Positions 11,901 through 23,912 of a stretch of 64,000 nt of DNA are shown here, piece by piece. Every line of letters starts with the position of its first letter. The first letter of the stretch is position 1. This DNA comes from Diplonema papillatum (lineage: Eukaryota; Euglenozoa; Diplonemea; Diplonemida; Diplonemidae). The translations under genes and the position numbers were made by a program. The stretch covers positions 62,001 to 126,000 of the forward strand of contig JAPJBO010000142.1 of the NCBI GenBank assembly GCA_030068145.1, in the 5' to 3' direction. Under the pieces are notes generated by a model. It did not search any database. It was not told the origin of the DNA and saw nothing but the letters and a program-made list of their open reading frames with translations.

Positions 11901-14900
11901 CGGCTATTATAGTGTCAGCGAGGGGCTGTTTTACTGCTGTCCAGCCAGATGCACTGCGGGCGGAAGCCCGGGATGCGGCACTGCGGCGTGCGCCGATGCA
12001 TCTTTCAAGTCGGATTGCTGCTGGGAAGAGATCCGGACTTCGTTGCGCACGTGCGGGCCTGCGGTGGACGCGCCTTGCTTCTTGGCGGGTCCCGACTTGG
12101 ATCAAAGCGGGGCGTTGGAGCTCAACACGACGTCCGACCGCGTCATCCAGCACGTGACGATCAACCTCGTCGAAACGCTGCCGTTTTACTTCCGGGCCTG
12201 GGGCAAGAATTCCGTGCAGCAGACGCTCGAAACCGCGAACCTCACGTTCGGCATCCGCCTCCACTTCTACGGGAACGAAACGCAGGTGGAAGCGGATGTG
12301 CCGCAGTTTTCGGTGGAAACAGTGTTCCCCGTTGTGTCGATACCCGGCAGCGGCCTGTGGCGGATGATTGAAGGCGTGATCAACCCGCCGATGGATGGCG
12401 TTTACAGCATCGCGATCGAACCGTTCATAGACGGAGCGTACGAGGGCGTCGTTTACGTGGACGACATCGGCGTCCGCGTCGACCCCGAGTTCGCGTGCAA
12501 TTGCTCGATGGGGTACTTCTACAACAAGTCGAGGGACCACTCCCCTGAATACACACACCCGTGCCAGCGGTGCCCTGTCGGATACGCGTGTATGGCCTCC
12601 GGCATCTTCCAGTGCGCCGCACAGGACTACGCTCAGGGCGAGTCTTTCCGTTGCTACACGTGCCCGCAAGGCTGGCTCTGTGACGGGGACGGCAAGGGCA
12701 ACCCGACGCCGTGCCCTGCCTACACGTTCGAGCACGAGGATGAAGTCATCGACAAATGCCTCACCTGCCCCCTCGGCAGCAGCTGCAGGAACGGGAAGGT
12801 CGAATCGTGCGACGAAGGGAAGTACGGGACTGGTTCGACGGAGTGCGAGCTGTGCCGCCCCGGGTACCATCCGTCCAATTCGTCGTACGAATGCAGGAGG
12901 TGTCCCGCCGGCTACGAGAGCGGGTACATGGACACCGAATGCCTGCCCTGCAGCCCCGACAAATACAGCACCAGCGGGGGGGAATGCGTGCTCTGCCCCG
13001 ACTATTACTTTTCCGTGGGAGACGGGAACATGGCTTGCTTGAGCTGCTTGGAGTCGCCGGTGCTGCCGGAGAGGCAGCTCGGCGCCTACCGGAACCTCCA
13101 CTCCGCGACGCTGGATTTGCTGCCGATAAAGTGCATCGTCGGGCGGGAGTGGCGCATCGAGTCGTCGTCGCACACGGGCACGCCCCTGGGGACCGTCTCG
13201 TGGAACCCGAGGCCGCCGACGGGGATGATCACGGCGTCGTACCGGCCGTACACCGACCAGCTGGGGGTCGACACCCTCGTGTTTTCGGTCACTTCCGGGC
13301 TGTACGCGCCGGAGCAGCAGGTCTCGGTGACGGTGGACATCACCAACCCGGCGCCCGTCGCGAGCGCCGACTCCGTCACGATCCGGCACCCGGCCGTGTC
13401 GACGACGCTCGCGCTTTCGTCTCTGCTCGAAAACGACGCGGATCCGAACTTCGACGACTTGTACCTCGCCGACTTCCAGTGGCTGTCCACAGACGGCAGG
13501 CACGGCGCGACGTCCCCTTCGATAGACTCGGCACGGAAGATTCTGCACGTGACTGTCCCCGGCGGCTTCAAAGGGCCGATGCACCAGCTCCAGTACCGCG
13601 CGATGGACGCGATGCGGACGTCGGTGGCCCTCTGCGTGTCCCCCCATTGCGAACTTTCCGACTGGGTGACCATCAACATCACGGCGAAAACCTCGACGCC
13701 GGTGGCGGTGGATGACTCGTTCGTCCTGATGCCTTCCAAAACGTATCTGCTGGACGTCACCGCTAACGACACAGACCTCGACGGCGACGTCATAAAGGCA
13801 TGCACTTGCTCTACCCCCGAACAGAACTCAAAACTGTGATGGCGGGTTAGCGCCAGGAGTTTGGAACAGCTTGTCAGGCAACTCGTTGCACATTTTGCCA
13901 GGTGCTCGGGTGGGGTGTCACCTGTACGCAGCTAACATCGCTATGAAAACAGAATTGGAGAAGCCGACGGCCTCACCCGCTCTGTCAAGGATGTCGCCCC
14001 ACCCACCTTCGGAGAATCAGCGTGTCGGAAGCTCAGAACTAACTGGTGGACATGACAAGCGGGCCTTCCTTCGCTTCAGACGTTTCTACTTGAAGCCATG
14101 CACTTAAACGCACACATACAGATCCTGTCGGTGTCGGCTGGCACAGCAGTCGGCAGTGTTCAGAGCGTTGCGACTGTGGTTGAAATTTGCACCGTGTGTC
14201 CTTCAACATGCGACTCGATCGTCAATTCAGATCAGTTCGAAGGACTCACCAGTTGCAGCTGCGACGAGGACCCTGCCACACTCCAGTGCAAACCGTCGGC
14301 GCAGATACTCGGCGTGACGACGGCACTCTCGCCCTTCTTTTTAAGCTACGCCACAGTTTCGTTGTCCTGCGGAACGGACTCATTCACGTACACGGTCCTT
14401 GCGAACGAAGACGTGCCGGCAACGGCGTCCGTGTCCATTAGCACCGTCGACTGCATTTGCACGGGGGCATCGTTGGCTGGTGGGCTGCAACTCGTGTTTC
14501 TCTTCGACGGCACTGGACCGGATGAGGACGACGGGTGGGGAATGATGAAAGCAGCGGTACGTTCTTCCCTCTCTTTTTATACCTTTATTTGATGGTACGA
14601 AACGGTTGGTCCCCCCGTGAACAGAAGGAAAGCAAGAAACGTGGAGAAATCTCAACTCAAAATTCAACAGGCGACCGGCATCTTCCGCAGGGTCGACGTA
14701 ACGTCCGGGTCAGCATCCGTGGCCCTTCTCCAGTTTTCCGGGTACGGCAGTCAGTCGATTGTGAAAGTGCATCAGGCGATGTCGGGGGTATCGGTAGCAT
14801 CTGCCCTGCAACTGATGGGCAAACAACAGCGTCCAGCCATGCAGGAAGAGACCATAGAATGCCCGGAGCCGCCTTGTACGGTATTGGAGGAAGGGCTGGC

Positions 14901-15171
14901 GGCAGCGCGTGCGCAGCTTACAGGTGGTCGGATGGTCGTGATTTTGTTCCTCAACCACCCTTACGGCGACGGCACCACCATCGACAGCCAGATAGCCGCC
15001 TTCACTGCTGCCGGCATTCGCACCTACGTGATCGCAGTGCAGCCGGTTGATGAGCGGCAGATTGCGTACCTAGCAAAAGACACGTCGTTCGTTCGCCTGT
15101 ACAGCACGTACCCGAGCTTGTACAACGACAGTAGCCTGCCGACAGATATCATAGCGGACTTCTGCGTGTGA
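5992..15171 (+). CDS. Giant secreted Kelch / Cys-rich GCC2-GCC3 / cadherin-like / VWA-like protein
   Basis: I infer three exons: 5992-13797, 14122-14556 and 14671-15171 (about 2913 aa, all joins phase 0). Residues 1-20 are a clear signal peptide. Residues about 83-396 hold Kelch-type repeats (VFGGQ, HGGF, FGGWS). Cys-rich clusters with CxxCPxG(T/Y) spacing, as in ephrin-receptor-like GCC2/GCC3 modules, lie at about 445-640, 1480-1830 and 2165-2355, separated by beta-rich segments. Residues about 2376-2620 carry cadherin-like NDxDxDGD calcium-type motifs. The end resembles a von Willebrand A domain (VFLFDGTG), but its metal site departs from DxSxS. The first intron uses a GC donor (AAG/GCATGC), the second GTACGT. 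No transmembrane segment is seen, so either the protein is secreted or further exons exist. Extracellular adhesion or recognition is inference. Confidence 0.85.
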
Positions 15172-15740
15172 GGTGAGTTCGGTGTTAACGGCGGATACAC
15201 CTCCTCTTGGAAATTCCCGTGTTCCGTGACTGGAACCCTTCGAACCAGGCGGCCTCGACACCAGCAGCCTGGGCTTGCTTGCGGACTCATCCTGGTAGCT
15301 GGCATCGTCCGCACACCGTGGGACAGCAGACGTGAGTTTTGTTCAATGGAATGGGACGGACGGCACCGCCATCGGCATCCAGCTGCCGTCAGGGTCCCAC
15401 ACGTGCGGTGCATCCAGTTGACGAGTGGCAAGTCGAATGTGTGGTGAAAACCACGTCGTTCGTCCGCCTGCACCGACGCGGTGTCTGCGCAACGACAAGA
15501 GCCTGTTCGGAGTCACCAATTTCAGCTTTTGCGCGGGATTGCGCGTCAGGACCGGCTTGGTGTGCAAAACCTGCAGAAGAACCAAAAGGTCGTTCGACTC
15601 TCCAGCACCTTGTAGTGCTGTTTCGTGCATATGACTATCTGACTGCGGTTCAGAACTGCTCAACACAAAGCGGGGTCTACGAATTTCTAGCGACAGCGGC
15701 GTTTTTCTCCATCAAGCAGCTGCTGTTGAACTGTAGCTGA
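15172..15740 (+). pseudogene. Decayed partial copy of the VWA-like exon
   Basis: The segment 15368-15480 resembles 14990-15130 of the preceding gene: the codons for VDExQ and TSFVRL are preserved in order, but the frame is interrupted and the flanks do not align. It looks like an old local duplication of the last exon. Alternatively it could be an additional exon of the same gene, though no convincing splice pair joins it. Confidence 0.4.
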
Positions 15741-16690
15741 TTCTGCTTTCGTGGAACCTACAGCTTCAAGCTCTGCTGCACACGGCAACCCAATGTCTAC
15801 TGAGTTCTACGGAGTTTACTTCGCGGATTGCCACCGCAAAAAGGAGAGTCGCCGTCGTAAACGGGGCGGGCGCCCGGAGTTTTTCAGCTGATCTCAGCCT
15901 CGGGTTGCAGGGGCCTTCTCCCCGAGACGAATTTGCCTGTGTTTTAGTACCGTAATCGGATTCATGTTGAACCGTGGGACACCCCCACAAATGGGCCTGG
16001 GTTCATGTGGCCTGAGACGGTTACGCATGGGTCCTGGATGTGAAACAGCCGCCTGGCAAACCAGGCTCACACCGCTGTCCCGTCTGATGACACTCTGGTT
16101 CCGCGCTGACCGTGTGTGTCCGTGGCTTAAAGGACCGAACCATGGCGCAGGTAGGGTGTTGAACACAATCATCCCAAGCACGTTCTTTGCAATCGCCTCA
16201 GTCTCCGCGCTTGCCCGCTCTTGCCTCCCACCAACAACAAAGGGGGGGGGGGACGCCACGGGACTAGCATTTACACTTACACCTCTGGTAAGCCGCATTC
16301 AAGTTTGGCGGGCGCCCGGCTGGTCTTTTGGCTCGAATTACCGAAGCAAAGACCGGCCGCAGCGTCTTGCTTGCTTTTTTAAACGTCGGTTTCTGTCGTT
16401 TTGCCAACCAAGTTTCTATCGTCTCCCCCCTGCGAGCCACCGGGAAGTTCCTTCGTTTTCCGTTGGAGTACAGCGTCGACGCGTAAAAACGCTGCAGTCG
16501 TGCTGGCCACGATATAACGCACCCGTGCGGCAGGTTCCATTTTAACTTGCGTCGGGCCATGCCGTTGAACTTGCACTCTAAAAGGCCACCGACAGACGGA
16601 AACAGTAGGTAAGGGAAGCCGGCAAGGCGGATCTGTAACTTCGGGAAAAGGATTGGGGCTGAGGACACAGGCGGACAGGCGGGATGTCGG
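15741..16690. other. Intergenic with a repeat shared with 41430-41640
   Basis: Positions about 16020-16215 resemble 41455-41620, with shared words such as GGCTTAAAGGACCG, CACCGCTGTCC and AAGCACGTTC in the same order. A G run lies at 16241-16250. I see no gene here. Confidence 0.5.
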
Positions 16691-16694
16691 CTCA

Positions 16695-17190
16695 GGTTGA
16701 AGGTGCGTGGCGCTCTCGATTGGCCACCCGCGGCTTGGCTTGGGCTGGGGAGCGGCTATGTCGCACCGACGATACGGCATACCTAGCGACGGGCAGGAGA
16801 CGAACCCGGACTTTCCCGCAGGCTGCTCCTTTGCTCCGGCTCTCTCGTTGACTGCGTCGTGGTAAGAACCCTTGCGGATTCTAGCGTCAAGTTTTTTCAC
16901 GGGCCTACGGGTCAAGTGGCTACCGATTTCCCACACTGAAGCATCAAGGCGTGGTGCTCTCGGTTGGCCACGTGCGGCTTGGCTTGGGCTGGGGAGCGGC
17001 TATGTCGCACCGACGATACGGCATACCTAGCGACGGGCAGGAGACGAAACAGGACTTTCCGCAGGCTGCTCCTTTGCTCCGGCTCACTCGTTGACTGCGT
17101 CGTGGTAAGAACTCTTGCGGATTTTAGCGTCAAGTTTTTTCACGGGCCTACGGGTCAAGTGGCTACCGATGTCCCAAACTAAAGCATCAT
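16695..17190. repeat. Two direct copies of a 243-nt unit
   Basis: The segment 16710-16945 is repeated at 16953-17188 with a few substitutions; GTCAAGTGGCTACCGAT occurs at about 16911 and 17154. Each unit ends with an inverted piece of family C (the complement of GGTAGCCACTTGACCCG). Confidence 0.8.
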
Positions 17191-17456
17191 GAAAGAGAAA
17201 ACGAAGCCAACGTAAAAGTGCTAATACAGGAAACCCCCCCAGAGAGGTTTATACCCTGCACACGCGACGAACAGAACGTTTGCCTTATCATTTTCATCAC
17301 CTTTGGTCAGTTGATGCTGATCGTCCGTTGCTTCGTTTATCAGTGCAAGCCCCAACTCCGGAAATGTTCTTCTCCTTCGTACGCGGACTCTAGACCGCCA
17401 AACTTAACATTGTACAGGGGGAGGGAGGTATCCCGGTTGGAACGCGGCGACTCAAG

Positions 17457-20400
17457 ATGGCAATTCGGATCATGATGGGTGCCGCGCCGCAGATGAGCGC
17501 TGTTCGGTTCTACGGCTCAGGTTCGCGGGGGGGCGGCGGCAAAGGGCAGAAAGGAGGGGGCAAGGGAATGGACTCCTACGGCGGAAAAGGAATGGACATG
17601 TACGGTGGAAAAGGAATGGACCCCTACGGCGGAAAGGGAATGGACTACGGCGGAAAAGGCATGGACCCCTATGGCGGCAAGGGAATGGACCCGTATGGCG
17701 GTAAGGGAATGGACCCGTATGGCGGCAAGGGAATGGACCCGTATGGCGGCAAGGGTATGGACCCGTACGGTGGAAAAGGGATGGACCCCTACGGTGGTAA
17801 GGGCATGGACCCCTATGGCGGAAAAGGTGGATACGGGAGCAGGGGCGCCCCGTCTGGCGGAAAAGGGATGGACCCCTATGGTGGAAAAGGGATGGACCCC
17901 TATGGTGGAAAAGGAATGGACCCCTATGGTGGAAAAGGGATGGACCCATACGGCGGCAAAGGGATGGATCCCTATGGCGGAAAAGGGGGTAAAGGAATGG
18001 ACCCGTACGGCGGAAAAGGAATGGACCCATACGGTGGCAAGGGAATGGACCCCTATGGCGGAAAAGGGATGGACCCGTACGGCGGAAAAGGAAGTCGGGG
18101 AATGGGTATGGACATGGACCCGTACAGCGGAAAGGGGTCGAAGGGCGGCGACCCATACGGCGCTAAAGGCGGGATGGCCATGGCCGGCGGGGCTGCGGCT
18201 GCAGGGGGTATGGCTGCCTATGGTGGCGGCGGCCCCAGCCCGCCGGTGAAGGCAGACTTTGCGTACCCCGCCGGGCAGGTGCCCGAGATCGGGATGTTCG
18301 ACATCAGCGACGAAATGTGCCGCTCGTTCGGGTTCCTGCACGGACAGAAGCTGCGGGTAACCAACCCGCAGAACCCGAAGGAGATGTTCGAGATGGTCGT
18401 CGTCGGCGCAGCGCTTGACCCTGCGGTTGGCAGTCCTACCATGTGGTTCCACATTGCCGGCGAGCCTGGTGCCGGTACCTTCCAGCCCGAAATGCTGGAA
18501 GCCTACCGGGAGTACATGGAAGTTGTCGGCAAAGTGAAGCTCAACCCACTGACCGCCGCGGAACAAGAAGAGCTGAAGCAGCACGTCAAGCTTCAGCGTA
18601 GGATGGACCTCAACGACCTCAACCTGGAGTGCTTCAACTCTTGGCGTTTGACCAAGTCGCTGCGCAAGGTGTGGTTGCGAATCTGCAGGCTTTCTGCGAA
18701 AGCGTCCCATGAAGCAAAATGTACTTCAACAAGACCGAGAAAGACACTGTTCACAGCCCCGGCAATGGCCACGCGAAAACTCTATCCTTGTGACACCTTT
18801 TTACTTGGCAGTGGCTGCATCATACTGTGCATGTGCCTCATTGTTCAGCACCCAACGAGAAGGCTTTGTAGTCGTGTTGCCTTCTTCCTCGGTAGTGGCC
18901 GTGCACATTGCTTTCGCTCGACAACACCAAACCCGACACAATCTCACAGAAGTGGCAACCTGCCGAAGCCCCGGAAAAAGCGCCCTGGCCCACGTGCGAC
19001 TTTGGGTACCAGATGGACACAGGCAATCCTTCCATGCCCCCCGTGTTTGCCAAGTTTGACAGACGACCAGAGACCGTCGGCGTCTTCACGTATGCTTCCA
19101 ATCGAGCCCCCCGTCTGTCGGTTTCGTGTTTCGAGACCGACCTCCGCGAAAGGGTCACGGCCACCCTTCAGCCGCAGACCGAATTGTATTCTCGCTTTTG
19201 TAGCCTTCATTGCTCACGGCCCTGGTCGGATGACAGTGGAAGATCAGAACAGTTTACTTACTACAAAGAGGGCGGAATATGTTGATCGGCAAAAAGGTCT
19301 CATGTAAAAGGGATGAAGCGGATTGGATTAGTCACGGTATCGGACCCGTCCACGGATGGACAGAGCACCCACCCACGGTGGGCCGTGGTCAAGGTCGTGG
19401 CCGGAATCTATGTTGTGGTATCTCACGGACGTTTTACGGCGGAAAGCATCTCCCACTTGTCGTACGGATGACACGACCGCCGTCGCGCTTCCTGGACAGA
19501 AGGCCTTTCCACGGAGCGTGTGAGACAGAGATTGCCGCGGGAGGTTGCAGTACGCTACCCTACCGGTTTGCGCCGAGCGAACTTCTTCTCATCATCGTCC
19601 TCGGACAGCGCCAATTTTCAAGGACTGTTCGAATTTGAAAAACACCCCCCACACGCAGGGTGCAAGACGGCGTGAAGTTGCAGCAGGGCATGACCCTGGC
19701 GGTCACGGTGAAGAAGGAGAAGGAACAGGAGGAGGAAATCAAGGACTACGTCGTGATCGGAGTCCGCCCAATTCCGGGCGTCAAGTTCGTGCTCTGGGCG
19801 CATGCTGAGGATGAGGCAGGCGCACGGCCGCTCACGTATGCAACATTCTTTCGTTTGTTTGGAAGTTTGCGATGTGAGTAGTGCCACAAGGACAGAGGCT
19901 ACCGCTGCGGGTTGAAACAACAGCATCCGAGGATGTTCGATGGCGATGCACCGGCGCATATACCGGTCGATTCAAAGAGATTGCCGGGGTCAACATTTGT
20001 TTCCGGCCATCGCACAGAATCATTTCATTCTTCAGCTAAGCCTGTCCACCGGTTGCATTAGTGAGTTTGTCAGGCCTTCGACTACTCTGAGCAACGCACT
20101 GCGCACACTTGTCTACGTAACAACAGACAGGACGCGTTGGCAGCGCCGCCGCATGAGCGTCGTTATATAGGCACCAGGCCGGTGCCATATATGCCAACAG
20201 CTGTTTCCAGCCACACGTTGTCACTTTTCGAGTTTGCGGACTTCAACAGTTTTCAGCCATAAACGTGAAGTCGAAACACCAATCACACAGCGTGAAACAG
20301 CTCAGCACTGCGACCGTGAAGAACGTGCCCCCCGTCGCCGTGGAGGAAAAGAACGGGAAGGACTTCAAAGAGTCTGAGGAAGAGGTACGCACCCCTACCT

Positions 20401-21461
20401 TATTCTGTCTCTCTCTACTTTTCCCACACCTGAAAGAAACTTCGAGGGTAGACGGACGCTGCTTCCGAAATCGTAGGTCTCAGTTGTTCAACAGTTTTTT
20501 TTTATTTTTCACAACAACAAAACTACGCATTTCTTCACTCTTCCGCGAAAGGCGTTGCCGCCGGTGCTCGCCAATCCTGGCTGCGGACGACGAATCACAG
20601 CCGCAGACTTATGCACAAGGCGAGGTCCGCCTTGATGTGGGTTGATGAAGGGCCGACACAAAGCCGACAGGATACAACATTGCGCAGTACCTCTTCGGTG
20701 AGACATATTGTGCGGCAAGGCTCTCTCTTGCGACAAGGAGATTGGAAACTTACGCGCCGTGAGGTAACACGAAAGTAAAATAGGCGCACAGGGAGGTGGC
20801 CGTACTTTCTTGAACACGTAGCTGCTGTGGAACACCTCAGGGCTTTCCGCAAATACGTGACGTCCTTTATTGCACCTCGTCGATTGTATCTCCGTGTCTG
20901 ACCATCAGCGCGCCTCCGGAGCGGCTTTCACCGCCGTAGCAGTACGAAGAGAAGTGAAGACAAGCTCCCCGGAGAGATGGTCCCTGCACTCGCGCAGCAT
21001 TTTGAATCCGATGTGAATAATTGAGCACTGTGGCACTGTGAGGGGTGAATAGCTACCGATCGAGCATCAATCGCACTTCGCTGGACGACAAGCTGGACGA
21101 CAGGCGACTTGCGCGCACCTGGCAGCCATCCCACGTAGCGCAGGCGTAACGCGTACCAGCGACGAAAGCGTTGTTCACAAGGGGCAACCGTCCAAATCCA
21201 AAGCAAAAAAAAGCATTTCGGCTGCTCATGCAGTTCTAAATTCATACGCGAACACAGGTCGACGCTGATCAACTCGCGCACTTCAACAAGTTCATCATGC
21301 GGGCTGAACGTGCAGTGGTGCGCCGCGTCAAGACGAAAAAAAGCAAGAAGGCGGCAGCTTCTCCTTCGAAGGAAGAAGACAGCGAGGCCTCCGCGAACCA
21401 AACTCCGGACAAAGACGAGGCGACGAAGGACAGCGCCCAGTCGACGAAGGAGAAGAAGTAG
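17457..21461 (+). CDS. Gly-rich GGKGMDPY-repeat protein with a duplicated unknown domain
   Basis: I infer five exons: 17457-18668, 18950-19089, 19659-19835, 20291-20384 and 21258-21461, totalling 1827 nt and 608 aa with consistent phases (0, 2, 2, 0). Donors are GTGTGG, GTATGC, GTATGC and GTACGC; acceptors end CACAG or GCAG. Residues about 31-235 are tandem GGKGMDPY units. Residues about 265-360 form a compact domain (GQKLRVTNP, then a VVVG strand and MWFHIAGE). A second copy spans the exon 2/3 join (GMTLAVTV, YVVIGV, VLWAHAED), which supports that join. The tail is Lys/Glu/Ser-rich and acidic-basic mixed. The Arg-containing N-terminus could be a weak mitochondrial presequence. I do not recognise the domain; Gly-rich tracts suggest RNA or scaffold binding (inference only). 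A pyrimidine-poor TGTACAG at 17411-17417 could be a leader acceptor. Confidence 0.75.
17550..18160 (+). repeat. 24-nt tandem repeat encoding GGKGMDPY
   Basis: About twenty-one in-frame units of GGCGGAAAGGGAATGGACCC type lie inside exon 1. They differ mainly at third codon positions, which indicates selection on the protein repeat rather than recent DNA slippage alone. Confidence 0.9.
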
Positions 21462-23437
21462 GCCTCGCCGCCAGGACGACGCTGCTCGCTCAGTCGCCGG
21501 AGCAGTGGATTCCCACCCAAACACCGCAGTACGCGGGCCGGGCTGCGGCGAAACGCTTCAGAACCCGCGCGAACTCGTCTGCACCGCGAAGGATCGCCTT
21601 GCTGTTGTTATTGACGCGTAAACTGCATACCAACGTCTGGCCGCGGCCTTGTCTGGAGAAGTCCTCCAGCAGCCAACACCGGCGCTCACCCACCGTGCCA
21701 GAGCTGCGGCCTGCAGCGCGCCTCTGACGCAACTAGCTTACGCCTGCCGTGGCAGTGCGGGGGAGCGGCCGGGGGGGGGGAACAATGCGGCGACCACACG
21801 GTGCACTAGTCAAGGACTTTTTTGACTTTGACTAGTGGTTTTACTAGTCAAAATTTTGACTAGTAAAATGACTAGTGCCACTAGTAAAAATGACTAGTGC
21901 ACTAGTAAAAATGACTAGTGCACTAGTAAAAATGACTAGTGATTTAGACAAAATCCACCCAAGTCCTGGGTGTTTTGAGAGTTTTCGAGGGGTTCCACGG
22001 CACTACCGTGACCACCGGTGCCCAGACACCACAAACCACCTGGGCAACCCCAGTTTTCGCGAGACAGGCCGAGTTGCGAGGGCTTTGGTTGGTTTCTTGG
22101 GAAAGTCCCTGAGCTTGTATGGCTTAGCAAACATAGTGCAAACGACAGTGCTATCCCTGCACGGTGAGGTCAGAGACATGTCGTGACAGGTTTCAGACAC
22201 TGGAATAATGCGGGCTTCCGACCACATTCAAACTCTGGTCCGTAGATTCGGTTTGTCGTTCATAGCGCTCCTATCGCCTTGGCATCGCACCGGACACAGT
22301 GCATTTACAGTAGTGGGTTCCCTAAAACCCACGATTCTTGCCGAGCTTCCCAACATGAATGTGCAACAGGTGCTGGCTTTGTCCGCCTGTGAACTGTTTG
22401 CATGCAAGGCTTTGTGTTGCGCACATTCCACAAATAGTGTCGTTGCTCACTGCTATGTGCTCCGCTTTCTAGTGTTGGAGGCACTCTCCCATTGCGTGCT
22501 TCCTCTTTCACGCCGCCGCGGAAAACCAGTCTTGTAGCCTGTGGCGCGCGCGTTGTGTGCCAGTCAACACGTCGTGGTGCTTTGTCCAGGCATTTCGAAT
22601 GCCTGGAAGTCACGTTTCTTTGTAGTTTCGGGACGTGCTAACGACCATTGAGCCCACCGATCAACTGCTCAAAGCTTTCGTCGGGTGGGACACCAGCAGG
22701 TTCTGGTTTCTACACGTCGGGTCTACCGCACAGTAACGTAGCCGGTGTACTATTTGTGAAAGCAGCTTCTTTCGCATCTTCGGTTGTTCACAACGACAAT
22801 AAAAATCACCGCCTCGGATTAGCTTGAATTCACAACGCACTGTCTATCGGGCATTGAGAGCTACTAGTAGTAAGTGCGGAAGAGCATGAGGCAGGCAAGC
22901 TGTATAACGCTCCCAGTTGGCAACAAGTTCCCAGAAACTCCCCGTCCTCAGCTGTGGTGCTGCTTGCCTTCATGGCACTTGCACTTTCTAGAAATCAATA
23001 CTCAGCCCGGTTCCTGTGGGGGAAGAGTCGGGGTGGCCCACCAAAAAAGCGACCACAGTTCTCGTACCTTATTCCTGCAGAACTGGCTTTGTTGAATGAC
23101 GCTCGTGACAGACAACTGACCCCCAGCTTTCGTCTATCGCATAGTAAGGAATCGCGTTGGGAACCGCATTCGGAAAAATATTGGACCGGAACTTCTTTGG
23201 ACCGGAATCTTTTTGGACTTTTTAGAGTTAACGTTTTGGGCTTTTGGAGGTTCTGAAAGTTTTGGACTTTTCCCTGGGGTTTTCAGTTTTTGGCGGTATT
23301 TTGAAGTCTGACCGAAGCAGCTTTTGCACTGTTTCATGTTTCCGTTACACCAATGATGGGACCGGCAGATTTTGCGAACATTCCAAAGCTTCCCGAATTC
23401 CGGGCCGCAAACGCGTCCAAATTGGTTCAGGTTACCT

Positions 23438-23752
23438 TTAGTTTCTGTTCGTCCTTAAAACTCGTGGTTGCATGATCATGACTATGGGCGTAGCCTGGGT
23501 CGCGTAGACAAGAAGCTCGGGTGAGCATGGCGGGGCGACCCATGAGATTGCCCCCGTCGCCGACCACGTGCCGGAGCACGATGTCCGGGACCGGCTATAC
23601 TTGATCAACTCCTTGAACGCCAGCAGCCCGCTGTCGTCGGCATCCACCGTCAAAAACGCGCGTGACCGCCACTCGGCGGCCAGGACGTCGCCTTCACTCA
23701 GCGACGCTCGCTTCACTGCGAGCTCGCCGAGGTCGAGTCCTTCCGCGGGCAT
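23438..23752 (-). pseudogene. EF-hand exon fragment inside foldback element 2
   Basis: This minus-strand frame contains one canonical calcium-binding EF-hand loop (DADDSGLLAFKE, with D, D, S, G, L and E at the expected positions) near 23600-23660. A possible donor GTATAG directly follows the loop's outgoing helix. The frame before it is Arg-rich and includes the 82-nt duplication. It may be an exon of a captured or disrupted host gene. No second hand or full gene is visible. Confidence 0.4.
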
Positions 23753-23912
23753 GCCGCCGGCCCTGCTCCGTATGGCCCGGCGACGCCGCGTGCCGACTAC
23801 GCTCAGCGACTCGCCACCTTCTGAGTCCTTCCGCGGGCATGCCGCCGGCCCTGCTCCGTATGGCCCGGCGACGCCGCGTGCCGACTACGCTCAGCGACTC
23901 GCCACCTTCTGC
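23743..23912. repeat. 82-nt tandem duplication
   Basis: Two near-identical adjacent units, each starting GAGTCCTTCCGCGGGCATG, lie within foldback element 2 next to the EF-hand fragment. Confidence 0.85.

Noticed and set aside
11392..13647. 751-codon minus-strand ORF
   Set aside because: It lies antisense to the Kelch/Cys-rich gene in GC-rich DNA where stop codons are rare; its composition is Arg/Val/His-rich without domains.
19297..19465. Frame with WAVVKVVAGIYVVV considered as an extra exon of the Gly-rich gene
   Set aside because: Its acceptor has no pyrimidine tract, and joining exon 2 directly to 19659 is phase-consistent and rebuilds the second domain copy.
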